64,000 nucleotides of DNA from Rhodamnia argentea (Eukaryota > Streptophyta > Magnoliopsida > Myrtales > Myrtaceae). The position numbers and the translations under genes were made by a program. Each line of letters begins with the position of its first letter. Position 1 is the first letter of the stretch. Positions 1-14,100 of the stretch are shown piece by piece. Location of the stretch: contig NC_063150.1 in NCBI RefSeq assembly GCF_020921035.1, positions 32,535,826-32,599,825 of the forward strand, read 5' to 3'. A model generated the notes under the pieces. That model did no database searches. It worked only from the letters and a program-made list of their open reading frames with translations, and was not told where the DNA came from.

Positions 1-193
1 AAAGGTATAGGGTCAAATTGGCCGTTGTATAATAACTTTAGGACTTTTTGGACAATTGGCCCATGCATGAACAGCTCATGGCATGTGTTGGGTTCATTCC
101 ATGATAGCAGAATAACATGTCGTGCATGGAATTAACAAGACACTAATCCAATCTGCAAATGATTAACTTTTGCACTCCAGTTGACTTCTGAGT

Positions 194-254
<61 letters not shown>

Positions 255-1739
255 CATCCTTATCCATTCCTCTTAGCTTGCTTCGCATTCATGGAAAAAA
301 GACTGTCAGGTTTTCATTCGGCATGTCTTTTGCTCGAGGCAAATTGGACAAGTTGGGCGTCTTGGTCCCTCTCACATGGGTTCCCTAATTTGTTTAATAC
401 TATGGTCTGTCTGTCATTATCGCACTAAGTCTTGTTTAATCAGGTCTCTTTGATTATTGATGCCTATATTATGTGGGTGGGGTTTGACTTGGAAGCAGTG
501 CACTTGTTTTTATCTGCAATGAAGAAAACTGCTCCTCTGCACCAATAAGAAGCTGCCGTCACCGGACTATGCGATTGACTTTTGTTTTTCAGTTCAACTT
601 GAACTTGAAATAACTCCAATTTTTTTCAGCACAAGTGATTGTTTTTGCTTTGTTTTCTTGCTTAGCGTTGGGACTGCTCATCTGGGTCTGGATTGGCAAT
701 TGAATACCAAACTTGGCAGATACAGATGAAGTGACGCCTGAGTTCGATTTGGTCTCGGTGTGAAATGTGGTGACCAAGTCTCGCTCTCCAACCAGATGAA
801 TGCAACAGATACTTGTTTTTAAAATGATATGATCAGGATCAGTGAACCAAAAACACACCCACAATGAAAGAAAAGAGATGCTGGGAATCGGATGAACATG
901 GGATTTGGTGGAGCGAACACGTATTACGCTGTCAAACGCGAATATAATACTCAGCCCAAGGCCAACAGAGCCACCTTAAAGCCTCATCGGTTGATTAAAC
1001 TACGCATCAGTGCCGCCTTGTTTGAAATAAAGGCTTCACCCGAGCATCGGAATCATTGAGAAGATAACATCTCCCGTGGTTGGCGCGGGGGGGACTTATC
1101 TGCATCTCTAGAAAAAGAACGGATTAAACATAAGTTTATACGGTTCCTAATAATTGGATCCACTGGTCATCATATACGCAATTGAAATACAATGCCGCAC
1201 GAGTGTATGCCTTCAGAAGGAATCGATCCTTTGCTTGTCTTGAAAACAAGGATAACGATAATGATAACATCATTCTAAACAAGAAGCCACCATACTCAGC
1301 GATACTAATGACCAGGTTTGCGGCCTAATTTATGCATCAAAACACTAACACAGTGTAAGCAAGCTCTTGGGCAACAACAGCCCCAGTGTTGGTTGGAGCT
1401 AGATTCGTGCAGAGCAGATTTTCAAGTCACATATTGGGAAGTTAGATCACAATAGAGGATTAAGATCATCCTATTAACCAATGGGATTTGTTGATGTATA
1501 ACAGCGTGATCTTACAGGAAATAATAGTATTTACGAATTAACTCTGATCTCGAGTCCGTGAAGAAAATTTTGCAGCACGTTGAAATCAATTGAGCAAGCA
1601 ATAGGACACCCTAGACTCACTTGATCGCTTTCATCCACCCAATCGGCAAATGAACAGCTGCATGCTTGTTCTACCCGTCCAATCAGTTTTAAGAAATCCT
1701 CCGCTTCTCTTCCAGTATTATTCTGCCTGATAACGACTC
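1..1739. other. Intergenic region and SOQ1 3' flank, no gene seen
   Basis: No reading frame here looks like a conserved protein, and the short open frames lack coding character. The stretch holds a long CT microsatellite near 197-251. The right-hand end, next to the SOQ1 stop codon at 1740-1742, should contain the SOQ1 3' untranslated region, because SOQ1 is transcribed leftwards. I could not place a polyadenylation site with confidence. Confidence 0.6.
197..251. repeat. CT dinucleotide microsatellite
   Basis: This is an almost pure run of CT units about 55 bases long. It is not inside any recognised gene. Runs of this kind are common in plant 5' untranslated regions, but no downstream coding start is visible here. 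Confidence 0.95.
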
Positions 1740-4700
1740 TTAGTAGGTGGCAGGAAGCTGTAAGCTGTTTGAGGGAGATCTAGGCATAACAAGGTAGGCC
1801 AGCGTTTTTTCCACCACGTCAGAGTCCGCTTCCTCCAGGAAAGGTACCTCAAAAACCAGAGACTGGTATAAGCAGACCTCATCCTCCTTGCAATAGTAGA
1901 CCTGCGGCAAAAAGCTGGATTAGTCACATTTTCTTCAGACAGAGAGTATTGAAGACAGTGATTAAAGATCCCATTTTCACCAACAAACAACAATGCCTCT
2001 TCCCTGAATGTGGTTTGGATTCAGACTGTTCCATTTCTATAGGTTTCCATTGAAAAAGAAAATGCCAAATTCTCCAGACCCAACGTAAATAGAAATGCTA
2101 GCAAATTGGAATGACTAGTAGAACAGTCTCACTCAAAGAATGAAGAACTCAAAAGAAGGAAACAAGGTAGAAGTTATTCTTGCAATCACAGTAATCTAAT
2201 AAGTACAATATCGGATGAAGGGTAGAGTGAAAGCGCAGGTTGGGCTCTTCTTACTTTCTCAATCGAATATCAAATTGTAGACAAATTCTTACACATCGTG
2301 CGACGAGAATGCATTTCAGAATAAAATATTTCAAACATCAACTCTGACCTATACCAATAAGTGTTCTGATTAACATTGTTCCAAATGCTTTAGTAAACTA
2401 CACAAGTTTGCAGCAACATAATCTACCCGCAAAGAACTAATTATTTCCTCCTGAAAAGTTGAAAGATGATGGATCCTCAAGTTGGTTTTGAGGCACTTCA
2501 TACAGAATCTAAGGCTCCGTTTGTCTCGCAGAAAACGTATGATTTGGAATTTTTTTTTCCTAACAATGATTGTCTGAAATAATCAGTCGACGAAAAAATT
2601 TTCAAAATCGACAATAATTTATGTTTGAACATTTTCGTGGACCATGCAAATATCTTTCGTCCATCCATTTTTGTAAGTGATACAAGCAATTATTCTTAGA
2701 AAAATATTTTCCAAATCATTTGTTTTCTACGAAACACACGTACCTAAAACTAGAGTTACAGTGTAGTCCATGTATATCATGGACTTTGGCGCAGGTGAAG
2801 CCTCTGGAGGTTGCACCTCCAAGCACAAGTTTGTTCACTTACACGCAAGGCCTTTGTATAAATACCCATTAGAAAGTCCATTAAATTTCAGTCATCAACT
2901 GGAATGCGAACTTTTATAGCAAACTGTACCTTGCAGTATATCCTTCCCATCGAAGCTGAGGGGGACGACCTCTTAAAATGAATATTGCATGATCCTTCCA
3001 AATCAAGACTGCCATCCAAGGGTTCAATAGAAACTGCACCTTCAGGCTCAGTTTCAACATAAAATTTACTGCGTGCTTCCTGCAAGTGCAAACTGAAAGT
3101 TGATGTAAAGTGTCCTAGAAGAGAGTACTATTCCCATACAGCTTTGCTTTTCCATATTTAGTGGTAGCAAAACGTTGAGTTAGCAATCCAAAAAAAAAAA
3201 CAGTCGCAATGAATTCCATTAAGCAAAGCAGTTCAAGGCCACGAGTATCTCAGAGAGAGGGCCAGCACCTTCGAGAAGTGATATCCTTCAGGCAATGATA
3301 TCTTAAGGCCAAGATTGCCCTCACTAGACGAGATTCCATCAACCTTAACTGTCAGCGTATCAGAGGATGTTCGACTCCTGAGGCGCTTCAAAGTTCTAGA
3401 TTTTTGTACAGGAGGCCTGACTCCTTTCAGCTCCAAAGTAAGAAGTTCAGCACCTACCTTATTCAAGTCTAGATATCTTATTACATTGTTGTTTGTATCG
3501 GCTATGAATAACCTTCCTGGAAAAATACACAAAGGGATCATATCTGATCAGATTGCTTCCCTAAATAAATTCCCAAATTATTATGTTAAAGGCACCATAT
3601 CTACATGACAAAAATTCCTAGTACAAGCTATAAAACACTTAATCAGAATTGAGCAAAGATCATCCCAGAAGAGCATCACCATTTTCGCCTTCAGTAATTC
3701 CAGCTGGCTCTGAAAGCTGCAGAAACAAGTGCACAGTCACTACAGTTTATGCCACAAACTAGTCAACCAGCAGAAGTCGAAAATATATCTTCCTCTCTTA
3801 TTTATACACAGCATGTGGAAGAGTTGAAAAGGAAAGACTGCTTCTTCTTGACTATTCGCCAGAAAAGCACTGTATTGATAATTCTAATTGGTGTTGTTCA
3901 GATATATCATGGTCAACAGAATATGAACATGGTAAATTGAGGAAATTTACGAATGTTTCTTGTGATTTGTAGTTTCTAGACATGTCTTCTTGAAGCACAA
4001 CTTAGGAAACCGAGGCAAAGTAGTTTCAAATAAATCTATTAACCAATGGTAGCACTTTTCTATCTTTGAATCTAAAGAAAACTGTTCAAGTACATAAGGA
4101 ATACACAAGAACAGCAAAAGAAAGACTAATAAGAAAGAGCTAATTCAAAAAAGATTGGCACATGAAGTCCATAAACACTTCAAATCAGCAAGATTCTACT
4201 GACAGGACAAAGACATGAGTGACAAAATGCATATTTAGACTCCATGGACATGGTGTTTCCATATAGCTTTTGCAAGAGGCTATAGAGTAATCTAGAGAAG
4301 TAAATCCAAGCACGAAGGACTCCATACTTTACCCATGTTACTGCCATATCAGAATTAAAAAAATGGTCCAGTAAATTACATAAAATAAGAACTTCAGGAA
4401 CTAATCTTTTGGTTCCATGAATAAGAGTTTCTCCCAGAAGTTCATAAAACAATAGATTGCGCCAATCATCTGAAGTCTAGAGCAAGAAAAGGGGTATGGA
4501 CCTGAGCAGTCAGTGGTGTGCCATCCCTGAAACCGGCTTTTCCTGTCCCTGCTACAGTGGTAACTTGTTTACTTACTGGATCCAGCTTCTTAACCTGAGA
4601 TTGTCATTTAACTTTCAGGAATAAACATTGGTTCCATAAGAATATTAAAAAATCTTCTCATGTAAACAGCTACTTAGAAAATAACTCAAAAGTGCCTTTC

Positions 4701-7700
4701 AGGGTCTTTCCTTAGTCATAAAAATTGGGTGAAGAGTGCATTGCTCTCAAGTCTCAACTTCCCATCAGACCGTCGAACTACTCTTCGCATAGAAAAGCAT
4801 AGAAATTAGCGTGCAGAGCACCTAGAGGGTTATGAAAAGTCATTAGCCGATATTACTGGAAGTAATCCTCGGTCAAAAACACCTCTTTTAAATGAAATGA
4901 CAGATCAGATGCATCTCAGATCGAGCAGCTTTTACACCAACGACAACATTGTCTGCTTGTTATTATATTTATGGTCCATATCTGACCCTGAAAACATGAC
5001 AAATGCAATCTTGCGGTTTGTCCACTCATGGACAATGTTTAGACACTCTGTGGCAGTTGAAACTTTTCCCAGTCAGAGACTGATTGAGGCAAGCCACAAG
5101 AGTGATTTGTTGACAAAAGTTATAATAGCATCTGCTATATCAGAGACTCTCAAACTTGGCCAGTAGGCCTGGCCATGTATGTCGATTACATAGTCCAGCA
5201 TTTAGGCCACTACTAATGATCCGTAGAGCATCATGTAATGCATATCAAGTAATAATGGTGATCCACAACAATGTTTACGAATTATGTTTTCTAGCCCAAC
5301 CGAAGAATGAGAAAAATAATGGCTTATTTACACGTTTTACCCTCTTCTTATCACTTTACTGAAGTCAAAGACTTCAAATTTCTGAAAGGAATTCAGCTAC
5401 CTTGTGGTTGTAACTATCTGCTATATATATTTGACCATCCTTTGCATATAATACTCCCAAAGGATGTTGCAGAAGTACATCAGAACCTGTCCCATCATGA
5501 TCGCCAAACTGCAAAAATCACACATCATCAGACTAGAATCTGGAGTAAAAGCAGATGCCAGATGAAAATCTCTGCTCTGATGTTCTAACTGAATACTTGT
5601 CGACACATAGCATAGGACTTACTCTGAAAAGATTTTCCGAAAAAAGTGGGTCACCGCCAGCTAGCAACCTTGATCCTCCTGTTTTCAAATCAAGTGCTCG
5701 GATGGAGCTACTCTCACTATCAGCTATATAGGCCTCTTTGAAATCTACAGGAAAGCATGGACTTTGGACCGTCATCATCATGGTTCACATCTATGTGCTA
5801 AAAGCTTTATGTGAAGAGAAATTTTTGTGAGATATTACCAGGTGATAATGATATTCCAGAAGGCTGTGCAAAGGAAGTGCTTGAAGGGCTAAATTAATTG
5901 ACAACAAAAGGAAGAAACTGTCATTCTAGTGTTACAATCAAAGAAACTAGAGAAAGAACTAAACAAAGCAGAGCATAAGAACCAGCAGTAAACACTAGGC
6001 TAATTTGAGGTTCATCTAAATCCTATTTTAAAACTTGAAGCTACACAATCAATATTCTTTCTAACAAGCGAAACAAAGTGGACTCTGGAAATGAGAGTCC
6101 AATTCAAAGTTAAGTAATGCAAAACTTGTGACATCATGTAAAGAGCATGTTCAGTCAACGAGCTTCAAATGATGATAATCGAGCTTTATATAGCACAGTG
6201 ACCACAGAAATTGTACCAACTACAGTAAGAAAGAAGCTGACTGTCCAACCATGTAAAAATGTCTAATGCATCAGAATTCAGAACTTTATCCTCCAGTGCA
6301 ATTTCAAGAAAGCAAATCAGCTGAAGCTAACCCAATTTCAAAAGAAAAGTATTAACTATGCTTTATCTATATAGTACCTTGATCCATTTAAATTTCTTTC
6401 GTAACCATTGCCACTAAAAGCCCTGGTCACGCCTTCTGATGTATCATGTTCCCAGATTTGATGTTGACCAGCCATTGCAATATAAACTTTCTCATTCAAT
6501 GGCTCAAAACAAACATCCCAAGGAGAATTGAGAAGCTGAAAATGAGGGTAGACTTTAGCACAAAAGGTGTTTCGCATCTAAAAGCAGGTGTCATCTTCGG
6601 CTATAGTCTACCAAAGAGAATGTGCACCAGAAAGCTGAAGTTTGAGCATCAACATAGTAATATGTGGCTCAAAGAACAGTAATTTGTATTCAATACTTGC
6701 CTGATCCATTCCTTTTCCTCCACCTTCATAGTCCAAACCCTTGGTCCCATTTCCAGCAAGGGTACGTACCATCTCACTAACAAAATTAATTTCCCTGCAG
6801 CCACAGAATGAAATCTAACTGAATGGTATGACACAATGGTAATCTCCTCGTTATATCAAGACAAGTAACTTTCATGTTCCTTCATTATAATAAGAGAACC
6901 AGACAAGTTTAGCAAAGAGCTACTTAAAGAATAAGGTTTTTTGAAATCTTGATTACCAGTAACATCAGAAAAATCATCTAACTCCTGCTGGAAAGATTCA
7001 TGATACTATGGTGTTTCCACGTACCTTAGGGCGTGATTTTCAGTATCTGCCACATAGAGGATATTTTTCTTTGGATTGTAGGCCAGGCCCTGTAGATGCA
7101 CAATATTCCAAAATTGCCGCATTGGCAGTCAATATCAAACATAAAACGCAAGTACAGAACATCAGCATGAAATTGTCAGTATCCACTCACTAGATTCACC
7201 AAGATCAGGAAACAGTGAGCTATTAAACCAATAGAATGTTTATGAATTTGTTCTTTGAAAGCGTCATGGCGATGATAAATTCTAAGGAGAACCTTACTTG
7301 AGGGCGATTGAAGGTGACTTCATCAAAGTTACCATCACGTAAGCCCTCTCCCGTGCTACCGATTTGGACAATAAAGTTCCCATCAAGATCAGTCACCACC
7401 TGAACATCAAGCACGGCATATCATTTGATGCTATTCTGCCTATGTCAAGAACTTCAAAGCCATCATTACAGTAGAAGAGACATAAATATAAAATCACAGG
7501 CGCCAAGGAAGTATTGCCCAATAGGCTAGTATGTTTTTGCATACTTTAGCAAGTCTAAATGGCAGAAACTGGACTCATCACTGATATGGGTTCCAGGAAG
7601 TAGCTTAGGTAATTTGGGGTGAAATAAGAGTATTAAGCAATTTAAATGCATTAAGGTCAGCTAAAGACATTCCCTAAAGCAAGTTATCACAAACTTTTTT

Positions 7701-8154
7701 CAAATTAACGTTACAACGCGAGGTATACACATGGTCTATTGGCTTTTGCTTTGTCTCTTCGTCTCCATTTCTAACGTTATCAAGACTTTGAAACTTATGA
7801 TTAGAAAAGGGAGGAAAAACTGAAACTTGACCAGTAATAGCACTAAAAATTTGTGCTTTATCAGGTTTTATCTTACAGGAAACCTAGCATAACCATCCAG
7901 GTATGGTTTTCTAAGAATAGAATATTTAGGTTGATAAAAGCTTTCCGAATACCATGCACTTAATCTAGGCTGATAAAAGCTTTCTGAATACCATGTACTT
8001 AATCACTTGGGCTGTGGAAATAGATAATATGATATGAGTGTCATGATATTTTCATCTTCCTATTTCAACACCTTATAGCTGTTTGCATGGTGTTCTTAGT
8101 CAACACCTTATAGCTGTTTGCATGGTGTTCTTAGTGCATTTGATCTTCTTTGCT

Positions 8155-8189
<35 letters not shown>

Positions 8190-11100
8190 TATGCGGTTAT
8201 GGTTACTGTCTGAAATGAAAAGGCGATTGTTGAGGACATCTACTGCCAACTTTCCAGGAAACTTCAGAGGAGATGTGGATAAGCGTGGATCATTATTTTT
8301 CTCCAATCGGAGAGGTAAAGGGGCGTTCTGTAGGAGTTTCTTTCCTCCATAGTAGAGAAGAGCTGCCTCAACTAAATCATCCAGATCCTAAAAGGAATAA
8401 ATGAAAAGCTTTAATATTTTGCTGATTCTTTCGACTCCTGAAAATTGATAGCAAAACCGAACAACTGTCTTGAACTTATCATAGCTTTTAGGTAGAGAAA
8501 AACAACATTCAGGGGTACAGATGAATTTTGCAGAGGACTAGGTGTTAATACCTTCCGGCGACCCTCTCCAGCTAGTTGAGCAAGGATCTTACCATTCGGC
8601 CCGACAACAACAAATGTAGGCCACGAATTAACACCAAGCTCTCGCCACATATACATCTCTCCATCATTGACGACCTAGTCAGACAAGATACCTAGTCTAA
8701 GTAGGTGAGAAAAGGAATAGATACAGTTGCACGATGAAGACGGTTTTTCTGATGACATTGGTTTAAGTCATAATCAGATCTAAACATTTTTCTTAAAGCT
8801 AAGTGGTAAGATGACTGAAACATGGTGGCACATAGGCAGATAACAACTTTAATAATGCACATGATTTTTAACAACAGAAAAGTGTAAGAACGCATAAACA
8901 GACATCATACTCCTTACAACATAATTACTTTGGGAGACCATAATGTGTCATGTGTTTTAATTCTAAGTGTCCGACTTACTGGATGAGTGATGTCATAACG
9001 TAATACTGCATTGCGGATGGCTTCTAAATCTTTCTCATTATCGAATTTAGCAGAATGCACTCCGACGACAACAAACTGCCAAGTCAAACATGATTATTTG
9101 TCAATGAGCAGTATACTCTCATTAGATTCAACAAATAAATAAAGTGGGAACAACAGTTACACTAGGAAGTACGTCGCAATGCTAATACTATCTGCAATTC
9201 ACATGATTTATTTTCTCTCTGCAATTATTTAAGAATATTCTTTGCAGATTATGTATTAATACTACCCTAGACGTTGCCCTTTAATGATATAGTGTATTTT
9301 GATGACTTGTTAGAACACTGTAGTAAGTACACAAAAAGTAGCATAACACATGCCCACCAAACTGCAGGCAATGCGTCACAGCAGAAAGTATATTTAACAT
9401 TAATAAATGACAAAGTACAAACAACAACATATTAAATTGATAAATTGTAAAGTATAAAGTACATATCTCCAAGGTACACAGACAACTAGACAGGTGGACA
9501 CAAAGCTTTTGCTAGGTTTTATCAACACTTTTTTGTCCATCACTCCTCTTTCCTACCCCTTTACTAATACGAACCATGGTTTATAGGCCGAATCGGCTTT
9601 GGACAATAATTCATAGAGCCTTTTGGAGGACAATGTGCCGTATCTTTTTCCTTTTCGTAATTAGATAGAGAACTTCGAGCAAGTGAACTAGCTTGATAAT
9701 AATCAAAGATCATCATTTAAGAATACATTTTGATTCATTATTGCCAATTCCAATTCCTTCCATTTTATTCCAGTAGTCTGTATCCTGCTAATGAAATGAG
9801 GCTTAAGGATAGTGGAAAAGTACATCCAAGTAAAAGATGAAATCCTTAACTGCACTGAGAACTAGAAACAGGGTCGCATCCTCCCTGCCTCACTCTTTTT
9901 ATCAAGAAAAGGCTACTGATCTAATCAAAGAAGGGGAAAAGATATGTAGAAAAATAATAGTAAGAGCAAAGCCTGCATGTCGATGTGCCTATTCAATATA
10001 CACAGAAACTGGATTGTTCTTCAGTATCCAAAGGTGACAAGCAGGTCATAGCCTTTCACTTCTTCACACATGTTGTGTAACATCCAAGTATCATGTACAC
10101 CAGAATTAGGTCCCTATATTTTCTGACTGCTAAATATTGAGGGTGTCTAGGAAGCAGTAGATCCAACATGGACTATTTCTAAACAAAGAAGCTGCTCATT
10201 TATGCCAGCAAGGTTCATCATAAGAAACCACACATAGACATCTGCTGGATTTTGACTTAAACTCTCATTGGATTTTACACGAGAAAGAACAGAAACTTAC
10301 TGGCATCTCTTTATATTTTTTCTCCAAATAGTCTAGATCCGGTAAGACATGCATGCAATTTATGCAGCAATAGGTCCAAAAGTCCAACACCGCCACCTTT
10401 CCTCTCAAGTCCTGCAGTGAGAGAGTGACAGAGAGATATTTAAACAAACCATATGCCTATGCCTGCCGCTCGCAGTGGGGAAGAAAAAGGAAGAGGGAGG
10501 GGGGGGAGGGAGGGGGGAAAGAGGAGGTTGGGGTTGACACACGCATAGAGATGACTGGCTAAAAGCACAAGCAGAATCAGTCCATCAAACATCATAGGAT
10601 CAGAAAGTAAGAATCTGTTGGCAATTATTGTCTGCTGAAAGCGACTGCACAATCACTAAACAAATCTGCGAAAGTTCATTAATGTTCCTAATGTGCAGCT
10701 CCCTTTTATTTGGGCCATATACATGGCTCTCTTTCCGGTCCATTACAAGAAAAAATCATATTCCAGTGCTTGTATCTTGGATTTGCAACTTCATATTAGA
10801 TTACCAGGTGCAAAGACATAAACGGTGTCCTGGACATGAGTCATGGACCACTGCAGCAGTCAATGAAGGTCTAAAACTATTTATACCGCATACAGCCAAA
10901 AATGAATGAACGTGCAGCAGAGTTAATTCATTGCGTTAAATTATGCCTCGAGTTTGAGCTGTATATGTTCCTGGGCAGTAAAAGTTGATTTGTTTCCTGT
11001 GGGAGAATATTATCTAAGTATGACTGGTTTGAATTCTTGGACTCCAAGTTGATGCACAAGAACTTCTTTTGGCCTTAAAAAAAAAGGAGGGGCTCAATAT

Positions 11101-14100
11101 ATTCTGCAAGTATTTATTTACTTGTGGGCCCAGAGAGTAACCAGAGGAAAGAAAATAAAAGCTTAGGTTTTGCTTTTACTTTTCAAAGCCTGCTGCAGCC
11201 AAATAAAAGGGAAAAAGAAGCCGTGGATTCTGCAGCAAAAGAAAGCGCCGCACAGTACAGGGACGTTTCTTGGACAGCCGTACGAAGAGCTTTTGTTTTG
11301 CTCGTGAACAGGAGCTTGAACATATGGTGATTTGTGCTGTGACCATTACAACCACATTGAATTGTTTATTGTGTAAACATTGTGGGCTTGGGTGTAATCT
11401 ATGTGTGGGAAACACTCAAGCATATGAACAATTGCAACTCTGATTCTCCTATTATTATTAGTAGATTATTTGCCGCTAGCTCTCCCATAGAGTAGGTACC
11501 GACACTCGGACCGAACCACGTAAATTTCTAGTGTTCTTTCTAGTTCCTCCTTTATTTCTCTGGCGATTTCCCGTTGATTTAACTGCAAGGTCCGATATTT
11601 TTTTCATTTTTACAACAGGTTGGCTAGGTTGGCTAAAGAAACTGTTGTAATTTCAACTACACTGTACTAAGTGATAGAACAATTATATAGCAAAGACAAA
11701 ACAATGTAGTGAAGGTATACTTTGTAGTAGTTACCCTGCCAAACTGAAGGGGAGATGTATTTAACCAGTCCAGCTTAGGTGGGAACTCTGGCACAAGAGG
11801 AGCAGATCCCCTTCATTATGATTTCTTGTCAGTTCAACTAGTGATGAAGGAAAATCATGATAGGAAAATATCACATGACGAGTATGTTACGTGAATGACA
11901 AATCACCGAAAAGAAATCAGGAACAAGGGAAAATTACAGAATTCTCACTTTGATTCCAGATCTGAGATGTAATTTATAAATTGTTGAACTCTTGAATAGT
12001 GTGAGTCACCTGAAAAATTGATATTAAATCTGCAATTCACTCTCTTTCTACCAATCATATACCACAAGGAAAAGATAAGGATGAACAGAGTCAAATAACT
12101 TTGCCAGCAAATAATGTAGAACGCCATCTTTCGAAAGTGTTGGTAAGTGTAATTTGAGTAATGCAAATACACAACAGGAGTGTTATTACCTTCACCCTGC
12201 CGGAAAGATGACTGATTAACTCCAAATAGCAAATTCCAAAGTGCTTTAGGGGATGCATACTGCATTGCCTACAACCATACCTTCATATCAATAAAGCAAA
12301 CATTGCTACGTAGTAAGTCACTCAAAGTGAATCCAAATTGACCGTGATAGAATTATTCAGCATGAGAGGACGTTCTTGATCAGAAGCTGTACCTTCCAAT
12401 TTGTAATTGCAAAGAAGAGACAAGACAAGGCTACACCCAAACTTCCGTATCTTACTAAGTCCCGGCGAGAAGCCTGCAACCTGTCCAAAGATTATCTCCG
12501 TACCTCAAGCTGAAAATGTTACCAAGGCATGCTTCCAAAGGGAAGTTATAACAGCGTTCCAGTAGACATCACCTATAAACACGCAAGAGAAAGAACAACT
12601 ACAGGATCTTTGGGCTGATAATCAAACATATCTCTCATTCGTAATTAGCATAGGCGGTAGAGGTCATAGTGCACATAATAGGTTAACCTCCACAGCCAGA
12701 GTGGAAGTCATAGATGAAGAGGCAGCATGCAGATTTGTAATCCAGGTTAGCAGGAAAACCTCATGACAAAAATGATACCTAATTTAGTCATATGAAAACC
12801 GGTGAAGAGGAGAAACAATTTAAGAAGATCAATTTACTTTCCACGTGGGAATTAAACTATGGAAGTTACCGAAAGAGATCTTTCACTTAGCATCTAAAAT
12901 GAGGAAGAAACTGCATGGAGGCATTCCTATTTGATTTCTAGAATTAACTAGGTTCCTGACATCAAATAGATCCCCAATGCTATCATATCAACTACTGCAA
13001 GTAACTTGAAAGGAAAAAAACTAAAAGGAGACTATTGAGACATTTTTCCACAAGGCGTGGATCATCTTAATGGTCTTCCTAATACTTCAGTCCACTCTCT
13101 GGTCTTTGCATTTCAGATGGTGATTCAGATTAGTTGAAAATTCGAATATAAGGATGCCTATCTAAGTAATAGGGAATATTCCAGTTGTAGCATAGAAAGG
13201 AATAAAGTTCGATCCACGATATAAAAGCAATAGGTCATATTTGAATTAGTTAGCGAGTTGTAGAAAACAGGAATTCTACTCAACATTGTCAACCTTCAAC
13301 ATATACAAAAGGACTTACCCTATCACGGACGCAAAATTTCCATTAGTGTATTTATCCTGTATTGGAATACCATCACTTCGATCTATCAGTATTTCTGACG
13401 AGATTTGAGTGGATGCCTCATAATACTGAGGTTCCTGCATCTTCTCATCTGCAATAATTTATTCTCATTAGAGTAAGGTCAAGGGTTTTAAACATTGCCC
13501 GAAACATTTTTGGTGTGAGAACATCTTTAAACATGCTGGCTATCTAATTAACAATGGCTTTGAAATTGACAGCCAGAGTAATTATTCAATCAAGCAATAA
13601 AACCATCGTTGAAGAAGAAAAGAGAATAAAGATGAGCCAGATCAACTTGCATCTCAACAGTCTTTGATTAAGAAATGCCCACTACACGCAAGTACGTTCA
13701 ACATATGTTCCCAATACAAAGTTCATCATAATGATGATACAAATAGACAACAGCAGCATCTCAGGACTACATACTAAGGTCACCAGAACCACCACTGACA
13801 ATATCATCCAGTGAGACACTTTGTATTTCCTTCCTAACGAGGGATGGGCCAGCACCCTTTAGTCTCTCTTCAGATAATGTAGTCGTCAAAGCAATACATC
13901 TGCAAGCAACAGACACTTATTTACTGTATGCAAGACAAGATGGCTTATGATTGCTATTTGCAAGTGAAACTGAAGCAGTAGACTATGTAGACACCTATAT
14001 CATCAAAAGACAGATATAGTCAGTTGAGAAAGAACAAACTCGAGTTACAACAAATAAAGCAACTAGTACTTCCACCTCATTTGTGCAGCTTTGGCAGACT

